In this document: positions 27,220 to 36,075 of the stretch, one piece after another
Layout: each line of letters begins with the position of its first letter
Position numbering within the stretch: the stretch's first letter is position 1
Assembly (NCBI GenBank): GCA_029245955.1
Contig: JAQWOH010000015.1
Coordinates: forward strand, 144,999-208,998
Direction: 5' to 3'
DNA length: 64,000 bases
From: Fuerstiella sp.
Lineage (GTDB): Bacteria; Planctomycetota; Planctomycetia; Planctomycetales; Planctomycetaceae
Translations under genes and position numbers: made by a program
Notes under the pieces: generated by a model
The model's input: only the letters and a program-made list of their open reading frames with translations
Databases searched by the model: none
What the model was told of the DNA's origin: nothing

Positions 27220-27360
27220 GGTTGACGTCGAAAATCGCCAGTTTCCGATGCCGACAGGTGAAATCAGGCGGCGGAGATGAGAGACTCCGGCGTGCCGTCC
27301 GTCCCGTGTTTCACGGCGATTTGAGTTCGGCGGAGTGTTTTGACACTACGGGCTCAGAAT
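27199..27360 (-). repeat. Dispersed ~160-bp repeat, copy 2 (IS upstream region)
   Basis: The counterpart of 23093-23255. Both share GTTGGAGCAGGAAGG and the block from CGAAAATCGCCAGTTTCCGA to GTGAAATCA, then diverge gradually while keeping GA(T/)TT(C/G)GAGTTCG and CTACG(A/G)GCTC words. It overlaps the first base pairs of the integrase remnant and touches the 3' end of the FG-GAP gene. Confidence 0.8.
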
Positions 27361-29625
27361 GGAATAACGCGCCGAACCTTCGGTGATTTCGATCACTTGG
27401 TTGACCAAAACATCGGTAAACGATTGACGGCGATTCGTTGTCGGCCAATAGACCTCAAGGTGATCGATGGAGTCGGCTTTCCCGAGTCCAATTTCCTGTC
27501 GCAGTGGACTGCCGCCAAAACTACCACCACTGTTGACCCACTTGTAGACGTTTCGCGACCGGTCGCCTTCGGTTATCGTAGCTCGAATTCGGACGCCGAT
27601 ACCAGATCGATTCGACTTGATTCCCACAAGCTTGATCTTAACCCAGCTGTTCCCCAACCCCGGGTTTTCATACAGACAGTCGGCTGCGCGGTCGCCTGGG
27701 TAAGCTCCTCCCATTTGCTGAAACACATCCTGATCACCATCGTTGTCGATGTCGGAGAAGATGACCGCATGTCCTTTCTGCAGATGCCCAAACCCTCCGC
27801 CGGTTGTGACATCAGCGAAGGCTCGCCCTCCACGGTTCCAGTACATCAGGTTGGGAACCAGCCCTTCATACTGCGGGTAGCCGGTCCCAAGGTAAAAATC
27901 GGGGTACCCATCGTTGTCCAAGTCTCCGAAATTAGATCCCATAGCCTGCGTCAGGTCCAGGAGCTTGCGTGACGCTGCAACTTCTCGAAATCCTCCGTTC
28001 CCGTTTCCCTCGTACAGGCAATCGAATTCCATGGCAGGCGGTTGTTGATAGAATTTGTGACTCACATAGGCCATTTTGTCAGAGTAGGATGCGACGAAAA
28101 TGTCGAGCACGCCGTCTTGATTATAGTCCCAGAACCACGTCGGCAGGCTGCTCTGAGGTTCAGTCACTTGCAGGCTTTCCGCAACATCAATAAATGTCCC
28201 ATCTCGGTTGTTCTGGTATAGGCGATTGTTGCCACCGAGATTTGACACATAGATATCCGGGTATCCGTCATCGTTGAAATCCGCAGCGGTGACGCCTTTT
28301 GTGAATCGTCTGTTCTCGACGTTCCCCTTGGCGGCGACATCGCGAAATCGACCACGTCCATCGTTCTCAAACAATTGTGAAGGGTAGTCTTCGTTCCCCA
28401 CATAGAGATCCAAGTGGCCGTCGTTGTTGAAGTCGGCCCAGACCGCTGTCTGAGTTGGAAAGTTCTGGTCTGCCAGGCCGCTTGCGAAAGTCACATCCTG
28501 AAACTTTCCGGTCCCGTCGTTTTGCAGAAGTGAGTTGGGCATCTGCCCCATTTCCCCCAGCCATGCGCCACGCATTACGAACACATCAATGTCATCGTCG
28601 TTGTCGTAGTCCGCCTGAACCAGATTCAACCCGCCGTAAAGGCCGGTAAGGTTGGCCTCGTCGGTAGCGTCCCTGAATGATCCATCGACATTACGAAAGA
28701 AGCGCAGCTGGTCAGCAAACCCGCAGGATGAGGTCATTTGATCCAAATCACCGTCACCGTCGAAGTCATCGATGACGGCACCTCCCGAGAGGCTTAATGT
28801 CGCGATTCCCACATCGGACGCGATGTTCTGGAAACGTGGGAATTCAGTGGCCGATTCGAACAGGTGCGGGTCGATTCGGATTTGATCGGGCACTTTGTGA
28901 GGATATTCGCCCAGCGTCATATATGCAATATTCAAGAGCCACCGGGCCTCCACGTGATCCGGCTCATGCTCCAGATAGGCTTTGAAATATTTGATCGCGT
29001 TACGCGACCCGTTCTGTTTCTCATGCACACCGGCATTTTGGATGGGAAGCAGGCAGCTTTCGGCATTGTTGCAATTCACACAGTTTTCATTCTCTCCCAA
29101 CCGTAGATACGCGAGGCCCAGTTGAAATATGGCATCGTTTCGATCGGTCGAAGACTCCCGCCAGCCCTGAGTTTCGGCCAGGATCAATGCGTGATGCAGA
29201 TGTTCGATCGCTTTTTCTGTATCGCCTAGCCAAAGACGACGTCTTCCAACGTGGTGGAGTAGCTTGAAACGGAGGTCAGGGCGATTCGGAGGCAGCCATT
29301 CCAGGTCGTGCTCCTCCTTCTGGATCGTCCGATTACCAAAATAAAGACGCTGATGAATCCGGTCCTCTTTAATCTGATCGAGGAGCATCAGCATTCGTGC
29401 ATGACTCTTGCGAGGTCGCTCGGCAGCCGATTCAGATGCTGACTGCTGAACCTGATCGTTGCACCCGTTGGAAACTGCGGCGCAGGCCAGAACAAGTAAG
29501 CGGACGATTAAAGTATCGCTGTGTTGAGGGTATTGGCGGCGGTCAGTTTGTTTCACGGAGATGTCGCCGATAACTTGATTATTGAATTCAAGCCGTTCCA
29601 AAAGTTCTGTTTCCATAAACAACAT
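27346..29625 (-). CDS. FG-GAP/VCBS repeat protein with TPR-like N-terminus and ASPIC/UnbV C-terminus
   Basis: A 759-residue protein. After an N-terminal hydrophobic segment ending in the lipobox-like VSNGC (about residue 55), a TPR-like region follows (~100-240). Then come at least seven calcium-binding-type propeller blades with D-x-(D/N)-x-D-G motifs, such as DFDGDGDLD, DFNNDGHLDLYVGN, DFNDDGYPDIYVSN and DLDNDGYPDFYLGT. The last ~90 residues, starting GNSWVKIKLVGIKSNRSGIG, are an ASPIC/UnbV domain with GLGKADSIDHLEVYWP. This is the CRTAC1-like architecture abundant in planctomycetes, probably outer-surface. The start is uncertain: no start codon lies close before the hydrophobic segment, so 29625 or 29616 is likely. 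Confidence 0.82.
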   Translation of the reverse strand: MLFMETELLERLEFNNQVIGDISVKQTDRRQYPQHSDTLIVRLLVLACAAVSNGCNDQVQQSASESAAERPRKSHARMLMLLDQIKEDRIHQRLYFGNRTIQKEEHDLEWLPPNRPDLRFKLLHHVGRRRLWLGDTEKAIEHLHHALILAETQGWRESSTDRNDAIFQLGLAYLRLGENENCVNCNNAESCLLPIQNAGVHEKQNGSRNAIKYFKAYLEHEPDHVEARWLLNIAYMTLGEYPHKVPDQIRIDPHLFESATEFPRFQNIASDVGIATLSLSGGAVIDDFDGDGDLDQMTSSCGFADQLRFFRNVDGSFRDATDEANLTGLYGGLNLVQADYDNDDDIDVFVMRGAWLGEMGQMPNSLLQNDGTGKFQDVTFASGLADQNFPTQTAVWADFNNDGHLDLYVGNEDYPSQLFENDGRGRFRDVAAKGNVENRRFTKGVTAADFNDDGYPDIYVSNLGGNNRLYQNNRDGTFIDVAESLQVTEPQSSLPTWFWDYNQDGVLDIFVASYSDKMAYVSHKFYQQPPAMEFDCLYEGNGNGGFREVAASRKLLDLTQAMGSNFGDLDNDGYPDFYLGTGYPQYEGLVPNLMYWNRGGRAFADVTTGGGFGHLQKGHAVIFSDIDNDGDQDVFQQMGGAYPGDRAADCLYENPGLGNSWVKIKLVGIKSNRSGIGVRIRATITEGDRSRNVYKWVNSGGSFGGSPLRQEIGLGKADSIDHLEVYWPTTNRRQSFTDVLVNQVIEITEGSARYSILSP

Positions 29626-30434
29626 CAGACTTCGTCAATCGGTTCACGTTTGATGTCTCCAAAGCTGATACTCTCCTCCGAATGACGCATTTTTTGTCAT
29701 CACAGCCTCTTCATGATCGATACTCAGGGAAGCACGTCAATCAGATAAATACCAGATCGGCGCGAATGTCGTAAACCAGCTTCGTGGATTCATCATTGTA
29801 TCTGCCTTCACTCATACTTGTGGCTGAATTGTGTAGGCGTCCATATAAGCCGAGATTCGACTACTGACATTTCGAGCAGCGCGGCTCCTCCGCAGCCGCC
29901 ATTTGAGCGGAAACCATTAACCCTCGAGCGAGTCGTGATTCAACACGTAATTCGGCATGGCTCAACACAGGAACACGGGCGGCGAGGGTAGTTTGGTTGA
30001 GCGGAAAGTTCTTCACGAGAACCTTGTCAGTCGCGTGATAATTTCCCCGAAATCCGACAGAGGTTCCGGGGACATATCGGCAACCACACACCAGCATTTT
30101 TGCATTTCATGCCGTTCGGAAAGTGCCGCAAATATTGGTGTGACCTGTACCAACTGTGCCACTCTGCGGCGAAGGTGTACGCTCCGTCAAAACAGTACCC
30201 CATTTTCTCGCCTTTGCTCGAACCCGATCGTTGACGTTCGGCCAAAATCGCGACTCATTTTTTGTCGCTAATTCCTGCTTGTCAAAGAGCTTTTCTGGTG
30301 GCTGAGTTTCTTGACCATTCGACGAGGAGGAGGTGGCCCACATGGTGGCCCAGCAAAGCGTTGCGGGCGGTGGCACGGAGTCGCAGGCTGACGCAACGGA
30401 AATCGATAAAACACTGGAAATTTGCGAGCAGGCA
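29626..30434. other. Intergenic region downstream of tRNA-Leu, no gene recognised
   Basis: About 800 bases with several overlapping short frames on both strands. None has a motif, signal peptide or length that supports a gene. The minus-strand frames that run on from the tRNA are the usual false ORFs that tRNA-Leu sequence produces (MAELADAHDSGSC). Because tRNA 3' ends are common attachment sites, an eroded insertion could lie here, but I found no integrase or duplicated tRNA end. Confidence 0.4.
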
Positions 30435-30435
30435 A

Positions 30436-30462
30436 TAAAAAAGCACGGCCCGAAGACCGTGC
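30436..30462 (-). terminator. Rho-independent terminator of tRNA-Leu
   Basis: On the minus strand GCACGGTC-TTCG-GGCCGTGC forms an 8-bp stem (one G-T pair) capped by a TTCG tetraloop at 30443-30462, followed by TTTTTTA. It starts 4 bases after the tRNA 3' end. Confidence 0.9.
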
Positions 30463-30466
30463 TTGA

Positions 30467-30551
30467 TGCCCTGGAGAGGAGTCGAACCTCCACGTCCATT
30501 ACGGACACATGAACCTGAATCATGCGCGTCTGCCAATTCCGCCACCAGGGC
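30467..30551 (-). tRNA. tRNA-Leu (CAG)
   Basis: 85 bases on the minus strand. The acceptor stem pairs GCCCTGG (30551-30545) with CCAGGGC (30474-30468), with discriminator A at 30467. The D-arm is GCGGAATTGGCAGACGC, and the anticodon arm is CATGA-TTCAGGT-TCATG, giving anticodon CAG. A long class II variable arm (TGTCCGTAATGGACG) and a T-arm with GGTTCGACT complete it. The large variable arm and CAG anticodon identify leucine. The 3' CCA is not encoded, since the next bases are TCAAG. Confidence 0.97.
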
Positions 30552-30897
30552 TGATGGCGAAGCGTTGCCGCCTCATTGATCTGCAACCGTACAGCTCAGA
30601 TCGGCCGAATGCTACTCTCAGCAGACAGGCTAGACAACCGGCAGGTTCAAAAATCTGGATCTTCGATGGACTGGTTCCATGGACAACTACCGGCGGGAAT
30701 GAACTCCAGGTGATGAGATGGCCGTACGCAGACGGGGCAGGGACCGGTTGTTCAGCTCCCTGTTTGCACTTAGTGTCGGAACCGCTGGAATTCGTTGATT
30801 CTGTGCCAAGACGGTGCCGCCATCGCCACATGGACCATAACATGGTGGTGAGCAACACAGGACGCCTCAACGAATGCAGAAAAACACTGTCCGAAAG

Positions 30898-31770
30898 ATG
30901 GGTGATATGTTCCACGCCGTTTCGAGATTCACGACTATTCTGCTGATCGCAATCTTTCTGCCGCGATTAACGATCGCTCAGCAGGTGGCCGCTTCCGCAC
31001 AGAAGTATCGAACCGTTCACGACATTCAATATCGTGTTGGAAACGATCTTACGGAATACATGACTGAACGCTGTCGGCTGGACGTATATCATCCGATTGT
31101 TGCGCAGGACTTTCCAACAGTCGTATGGTTTCACGGAGGAGGACTGAAGGCAGGCAAGCGGTCAGTACCGGAAGCACTGACAGAACAGGGAATCGCGGTG
31201 GTCGCCGTGAACTATCGGTTGCATCCCGGAGTCAAATCTCCCGCGTATATTGAAGATGCGGCAGCAGCCGTGGCGTGGACGATTAAGAACATCGAGAAAT
31301 ATGGGGGATCTGCCAGGCGGGTCTTCGTCAGTGGGCATTCGGCAGGCGGTTATCTGACAAGCATGATCGGTCTGGACAAACGCTGGCTGGCCCCGCATGG
31401 GGTCGACGCTGATCAGATTGCCGGGCTGATTCCATACAGCGGGCATGCGATAACTCATTTCACCGTCAGAGCAGAACGTGGTATTGATGGTAAACAGCCC
31501 ATCGTCGACGACATGGCTCCGTTATTTCACGTTCGCAATGATGCGCCGCCCCTGCTTTTGATTACGGGAGATCGTGACCTTGAACTGCTGGGACGCTATG
31601 AGGAAAATGCATATCTCTGGCGAATGATGCAGGTCGTCGGGCATCCCGATACTGAGCTATTTGAGCTGGAGGGATTCAACCACGGTCAAATGGCCGCGCC
31701 CGCACACCCCCTGCTGCTGCGCTTCGTGCGGAGGATCAGCTTAGAGACAGCAGCTTCTGCCCGCTCATAG
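30898..31770 (+). CDS. Exported alpha/beta hydrolase (carboxylesterase/BD-FAE-like)
   Basis: About 290 residues from the ATG at 30898 (30874 is an alternative), with a signal peptide ending near PRLTIAQ. Landmarks: DVYHPIVAQDFPTVVWFHGGGLKAGKR (oxyanion HGGG), the nucleophile elbow VSGHSAGGYLTSM, an acid in LLITGDRDLELLG and a C-terminal His in EGFNHGQM. This is the alpha/beta-hydrolase-3/BD-FAE-like group, which deacylates small esters or acylated sugars. Its neighbours are the tRNA-Leu on the other strand and the Na/Pi cotransporter downstream. The substrate is unknown; export suggests plant- or algal-polymer esters. Confidence 0.82.
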   Translation: MGDMFHAVSRFTTILLIAIFLPRLTIAQQVAASAQKYRTVHDIQYRVGNDLTEYMTERCRLDVYHPIVAQDFPTVVWFHGGGLKAGKRSVPEALTEQGIAVVAVNYRLHPGVKSPAYIEDAAAAVAWTIKNIEKYGGSARRVFVSGHSAGGYLTSMIGLDKRWLAPHGVDADQIAGLIPYSGHAITHFTVRAERGIDGKQPIVDDMAPLFHVRNDAPPLLLITGDRDLELLGRYEENAYLWRMMQVVGHPDTELFELEGFNHGQMAAPAHPLLLRFVRRISLETAASARS

Positions 31771-32066
31771 GCTCTGGGTAAAAAGACACAGAAATAGAAA
31801 TGCCGAAACATCTTGTTCTGTTTCGGGAACGGAGTGTTTCGGAGAACAACATATGGACAGGCCCCGTTGGCTTTTGGTCCGGTTTTCCGGGCAATTTGAC
31901 GTATTCGGGGTGTGCAGTTCGACTCGTGTTTGGTCCCGGTCAGACCTGTTTCAGGTCGGTCTGCGACGGAATCAGATTCGGTGTGCCCCAACCGTTGAAA
32001 GACCGCCGTGACACCGTAATATGCCCGCGTCGCTTTATCTGGAAATGGTGGAATCCTCAATCGACG

Positions 32067-33779
32067 GTGAATCCTTTGGACATTTCTTCAATTGTTAATC
32101 TGGTGTGCGGAATCGTGGGAGGACTCGGACTGTTCCTGCTGGGCATGAAGAACATGTCCGAGGGGATGCAGGCCGTCGCTGGTGCCGGTCTGCGACGCAT
32201 GATCAGCGCCGTGACAAACAATCGATTCGCCGCGACGATTGTCGGGGTTGTTGTCACCACCGTGGTGCAATCAAGTTCGGTTACCACGGTGATGGTGGTG
32301 GGATTCGTCAACAGCGGTGTCATGGAATTAGCGCAGGGTATCGGCGTGATCATGGGGGCCAACATCGGCACGACGGTCACCGGCTGGATTCTGGTACTGA
32401 AAGTGGGAAAGTACGGACTCCCTCTGCTGGGCGGTGCCGCCTTTGTCTACCTGTTCTCCAAAGGGGACCGCTGGCGGTATTGGGCGATGGCGTTTATGGG
32501 GGTGGGCATGGTCTTCTTCGGTCTGGAACTGATGAAGGATGCCTGTGCCATCATCAAAGAAATTCCAGCGTTCGAATCATGGTTCCAGAGGTTCCGGGCA
32601 GACAGTTATATTGGCGTGCTGCAGTGTGCAATGGCTGGTTGTGTGCTGACCACGCTTGTGCAGTCGTCATCAGCCACGCTTGGCATCACAATTTCTCTGG
32701 CGTCCCAGGGCATTATTCCTTACGAAACGGCAGCAGCGCTTGTCCTCGGTGAAAACGTTGGCACGACGATAACGGCCATTCTGGCGTCATTGGGAGCAAC
32801 CACGAATGCTCGCCGGGCCGCTTACTTTCACGTCGTTTTTAATCTGATTGGAGTCTTCTGGATCACCTTGATTTTTCAATGGTACATCGAACTGATCTAC
32901 TGGATATTTGACTGGTACGTGTGGTTTTTCTCGATCTCCATTATTGATGTGACATTGGTGGACGGAAAGGAAACATTTCCGAACACGACGATAATGATCG
33001 CAGCAACGCATACTATCTTCAACGTCGTGAACACACTGCTGTTTCTGCCATTCCTGCCGTGGTTCGTGAAGATGCTGAACCGGTTTGTGCCGTCCAAGGA
33101 ATTCAAAGAGAAGCCACGGCTTACCGACCTCGACATTCGTATTCTTGAAACTCCATTGCTGGCGATCGAACAATCTCGCAAAGAGATCGAAAAGATGAGC
33201 ATGGGGTGTTCCAGGATGCTCGAATGGCTCGCTGAACTGCTGCAGCAGGATGAGCCTGACAAAGCGCTTGGGGACCGCCTGAGACAGCGCGAGCAGGTGC
33301 TGGATTCGATGCAGGACGAAATTGCGGAATTCATCACAAATCTGCTGGCTGGTAATGTCCCCCACTCGGTCGCCGATGAAGCACGGCAACAACTGCGGAT
33401 GGCCGATGAGTATGAATCGGTCAGTGATTACATTGTCAATCTGGACAAGTTTGATCGCAAACTGCGCCGAGACGGACATCGCTTCACTACAGAACAGCGC
33501 GAAGGGCTGGCGGAGCTCAATCGTCACATCTCGGACTATCTTGCTGCGGTTAACGAAGCACTGATTCAGGAGAACCGCAGTGTTCTTACGAAGACGGACG
33601 CGATGTCCAAGCGAGCGCGGACTGAGATTAAACAGCTGCGTCGGCAGCACCTGGAAGATCTTTCCAGCGGGGCGATCGCACCGATTGTCAGTGTGGCTTA
33701 TATGGCAACACTGAATGCTTATGCCCGTGTGCGAGATCATTCACACAACATTGCCGAAGTCGTTTCCGGCGAAAAGTAA
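32067..33779 (+). CDS. Na+/phosphate cotransporter (NptA/PhoU-like type)
   Basis: About 570 residues from an in-frame GTG at 32067; the frame is open to 31800, but that adds ~90 residues with no family resemblance. Eight or more hydrophobic segments surround two inverted QSSS motifs: TTVVQSSSVTTVMVVGFVNSG with GANIGTTVTGWI, and TTLVQSSSATLGITISLASQG with ENVGTTITAIL. These duplicated QSSS and G-x-N-(I/V)-GTT blocks define the Na/Pi-cotransporter II family. The C-terminal ~200 residues are helical and PhoU-like (for example QREQVLDSMQDEIAEFITNLL), a common bacterial fusion. It imports phosphate with sodium, which suits a marine organism. Confidence 0.88.
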   Translation: MNPLDISSIVNLVCGIVGGLGLFLLGMKNMSEGMQAVAGAGLRRMISAVTNNRFAATIVGVVVTTVVQSSSVTTVMVVGFVNSGVMELAQGIGVIMGANIGTTVTGWILVLKVGKYGLPLLGGAAFVYLFSKGDRWRYWAMAFMGVGMVFFGLELMKDACAIIKEIPAFESWFQRFRADSYIGVLQCAMAGCVLTTLVQSSSATLGITISLASQGIIPYETAAALVLGENVGTTITAILASLGATTNARRAAYFHVVFNLIGVFWITLIFQWYIELIYWIFDWYVWFFSISIIDVTLVDGKETFPNTTIMIAATHTIFNVVNTLLFLPFLPWFVKMLNRFVPSKEFKEKPRLTDLDIRILETPLLAIEQSRKEIEKMSMGCSRMLEWLAELLQQDEPDKALGDRLRQREQVLDSMQDEIAEFITNLLAGNVPHSVADEARQQLRMADEYESVSDYIVNLDKFDRKLRRDGHRFTTEQREGLAELNRHISDYLAAVNEALIQENRSVLTKTDAMSKRARTEIKQLRRQHLEDLSSGAIAPIVSVAYMATLNAYARVRDHSHNIAEVVSGEK

Positions 33780-33802
33780 GTCCGCCACAGCAGAAAGATC
33801 GT

Positions 33803-34750
33803 TTGTCTTTGTCCGCCGCCAAACACCCTTCCGATGCCGCACCCGTGAACAGGTGCGATGCAGAGTCCGATCTGCCTCATCTGATTCTGATGGGAACGGG
33901 TACCAGCGTCGGCGTTCCGGTTGTGGGTTGCACCTGTTCGGTCTGCACGTCGCAGAACTCCAGGAATCAGCGTACTCGGTCCGGTGTCCTGGTCCGCGCA
34001 CCTGACGGCGAATTTGTCATCGATACCGGGCCGGAACTTCGCCTGCAGCTGCTGCAGAACAGGGCTTCCTGTATCAGGGCTGCCGTCTTCACGCACGCTC
34101 ATGCCGATCATGTCATGGGGCTGGATGATCTGCGGATTTTCAGTTTCCGTCTTGAGAAGCAGCTTCTGGCGGACGCGGAACGGATTGCGGCGGCTAACGG
34201 TGAGCCCTTCGACAAGGATGAGTTTCGTCGATCGGGAGCAGGAAGTATTCCGCTGTTTTGTGAAGAGAATGTGGAAGAAGACATCCGTCAGATTTTTCAT
34301 TACGCGTTTGCGGATCCGACCCGGCAGGCTCATCGTTTTGCAGTTCCAAGACTCACGTTCAGGCGAATTGAGCCAGGTCACGCTTTTGAGCTGCTGGGAC
34401 TGCAGTTGGTTCCCATTCGCCTGCACCATGGCAAACTGCCCATCGTGGGATATCGCATCGGCGACGTTGCGTTCTGTACGGACGTGTCCACGATACCAGC
34501 CGACAGCCGAGAGATGCTGACCGGATTGGACACCCTGGTGATTGATGCATTGCGGCGCAAGCCACATCCGACTCATATGCACCTCGCTGAAGCGCTGAAG
34601 TGGGCCGAGCGACTGAAGCCTCGACGCACGATTCTGACCCACATGGCGCATGATCTGGACTATGATTCCCTGGTTGGCGAACTGCCGGACGGCGTGGAAC
34701 CCGGTTACGACGGACTTAGAATCGATCTTTCTCTGCCAATTTCTGCCTGA
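33803..34750 (+). CDS. Metallo-beta-lactamase-fold hydrolase, PhnP/Lhr-phosphodiesterase-like
   Basis: Up to 315 residues. The frame starts with TTG at 33803; a GTG at 33845 or ATG at 33890 may be the real start. The family start LILMGTGTSVGVPVVGCTCSVC (GTGTS-x-G-x-P-x-x-GC-x-C-x-VC) is characteristic of PhnP-like enzymes. The metal-binding HAHADHVMGLDDLR follows, then LHHGKLPIVGYRI and FCTDVSTIP. Later come DALRRKPHPTHMHLAEA and LTHMAHDLDYD, which supply further metal ligands. PhnP is a cyclic phosphodiesterase of phosphonate breakdown, and related proteins act on other phosphodiesters. No phn genes are nearby. It begins 24 bases after the phosphate transporter's stop. Confidence 0.82.
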   Translation: MSLSAAKHPSDAAPVNRCDAESDLPHLILMGTGTSVGVPVVGCTCSVCTSQNSRNQRTRSGVLVRAPDGEFVIDTGPELRLQLLQNRASCIRAAVFTHAHADHVMGLDDLRIFSFRLEKQLLADAERIAAANGEPFDKDEFRRSGAGSIPLFCEENVEEDIRQIFHYAFADPTRQAHRFAVPRLTFRRIEPGHAFELLGLQLVPIRLHHGKLPIVGYRIGDVAFCTDVSTIPADSREMLTGLDTLVIDALRRKPHPTHMHLAEALKWAERLKPRRTILTHMAHDLDYDSLVGELPDGVEPGYDGLRIDLSLPISA

Positions 34751-34938
34751 GAATTGTTATCACTGGCATTCTGAGTGAATGCCATGCCTGCTGCTGGAAT
34801 CCTGTGTCCTGTGATGCCACGATTTCCCGACTTGAAATCGTGAAGACACATGTGCCCCGATCTTCTCCCTGACTTCACACGGGGTCAGCTGCGATTTTTA
34901 ACAGTTGCTGTCACGCAGCGCAGGACGAGAACGCTTCT

Positions 34939-35958
34939 ATGAACGATCACTCCGAAAGTACCCCCGCACAATCATCTGGCGAACAGCGAGATCAGCTGCC
35001 CATGGATCCTCAGCTGAAGGATATTCAGCCGGGAAGTGGTGTCGTGATTCATCTGGAACAGGCGTGGGGGCGAATTCGACGTTGTTGGTTAAACGTATTC
35101 CGCCGTGGGTACGTGCGCAGAATGGCGGCGTGCCGCCGGGGAGAATTCAATCCCTGTCCGCATCAGGTGCTGGATCCTCGCGACTTGAAGTTCCACCAGA
35201 ATCAAGGCGGGTACTATTGGGACAAGGCCGATGATCCGTTTACATGGAGAGATCAGCTGCCGTTTGTTCGAGTTGGTTTGGCAGAATTGCTCCTGATGGG
35301 AGGCGGTTTCTTTGCCGCGGCAGGCGGATTTGGAATATGGGCAGCATCAGCCATCGGAACCGCTCAGATTGTTGCCGTCGTGCTGGCGGTTGCTGCAGGT
35401 GTAATCGGAGTTCTGATTGGGTGGTTTTTCCGAGATCCTGATCGCACCATTCCAACCGAGCCCGGTGTCGTCGTGTCGCCGGCTGACGGAAAGATCGTTG
35501 ATATCGAGGAGCTGGATTACGATGAATTCGTGGGTGGTCCTGCCGTGAAGATCGGAATATTTCTGTCAATCTTCAATGTGCACATCAACCGAAGCCCGAT
35601 CGCGGGTCGCGTCATAGGTCTGAAATATCGTCCCGGAAAATACCTGAACGCACTCCGTCCTGAATCGGCTCGAGAAAATGAGCAGTTGGCGGTGCTGTTG
35701 GAATCGTCAGAACCCCCCTATCGTGGCATGGTGATTCGGCAGATTACAGGTGCAATCGCCAGACGGATCGTGTGCTGGGTGAAACCAGGTGATAAATTGG
35801 AGGCAGGTGAACAATTTGGCATGATCAAACTTGGGTCGCGCACAGAACTGGTATTGCCCCGTGAGGCTGGCTTTGAGGTTCGCACGCAGCTGGGATGCAA
35901 AGTGAAAGCCGGAATCTCGATCCTGGCGAGTTACTCAGCAGATTGCGAGAGCAACTGA
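34939..35958 (+). CDS. psd: Phosphatidylserine decarboxylase with planctomycete N-terminal extension
   Basis: A 339-residue protein. The first ~100 residues are a basic, cytoplasmic extension (WGRIRRCWLNVFRRGYVRRM). Two hydrophobic segments at ~117-160 precede WFFRDPDRTIP, VVVSPADGKI and FLSIFNVHINRSPIAGRV. Near the C-terminus FGMIKLGSRTELVLP contains the self-cleavage site G-S, with Ser300 becoming the pyruvoyl group. The enzyme decarboxylates phosphatidylserine to phosphatidylethanolamine at the membrane. The GSR form and small size indicate the short (archaeal-type) branch. pssA follows 117 bases downstream, making the two steps of PE synthesis adjacent. Confidence 0.92.
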   Translation: MNDHSESTPAQSSGEQRDQLPMDPQLKDIQPGSGVVIHLEQAWGRIRRCWLNVFRRGYVRRMAACRRGEFNPCPHQVLDPRDLKFHQNQGGYYWDKADDPFTWRDQLPFVRVGLAELLLMGGGFFAAAGGFGIWAASAIGTAQIVAVVLAVAAGVIGVLIGWFFRDPDRTIPTEPGVVVSPADGKIVDIEELDYDEFVGGPAVKIGIFLSIFNVHINRSPIAGRVIGLKYRPGKYLNALRPESARENEQLAVLLESSEPPYRGMVIRQITGAIARRIVCWVKPGDKLEAGEQFGMIKLGSRTELVLPREAGFEVRTQLGCKVKAGISILASYSADCESN

Positions 35959-36075
35959 GCCGGGGGCGGTTCATCCGTCACCACGGATGGATTCTTCCCG
36001 AGTGATCTGCTGTCTGGCCGTCGGTCAGGAAAATTTTATAGACAATTCGGCGACCGCCGTACCTGGAATACTTCA

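Noticed and set aside
30107..30586. Minus-strand frames across the tRNA-Leu (one begins MAELADAHDSGSC)
   Set aside because: They are translations of the tRNA itself and its terminator, a common false annotation.
31800..32066. N-terminal extension of the Na/Pi cotransporter frame
   Set aside because: About 90 residues with no resemblance to the family and an unlikely composition before the first transmembrane helix.
32787..33740. 317-codon antisense frame opposite the Na/Pi cotransporter
   Set aside because: It mirrors well-conserved transporter sequence and has no family features.
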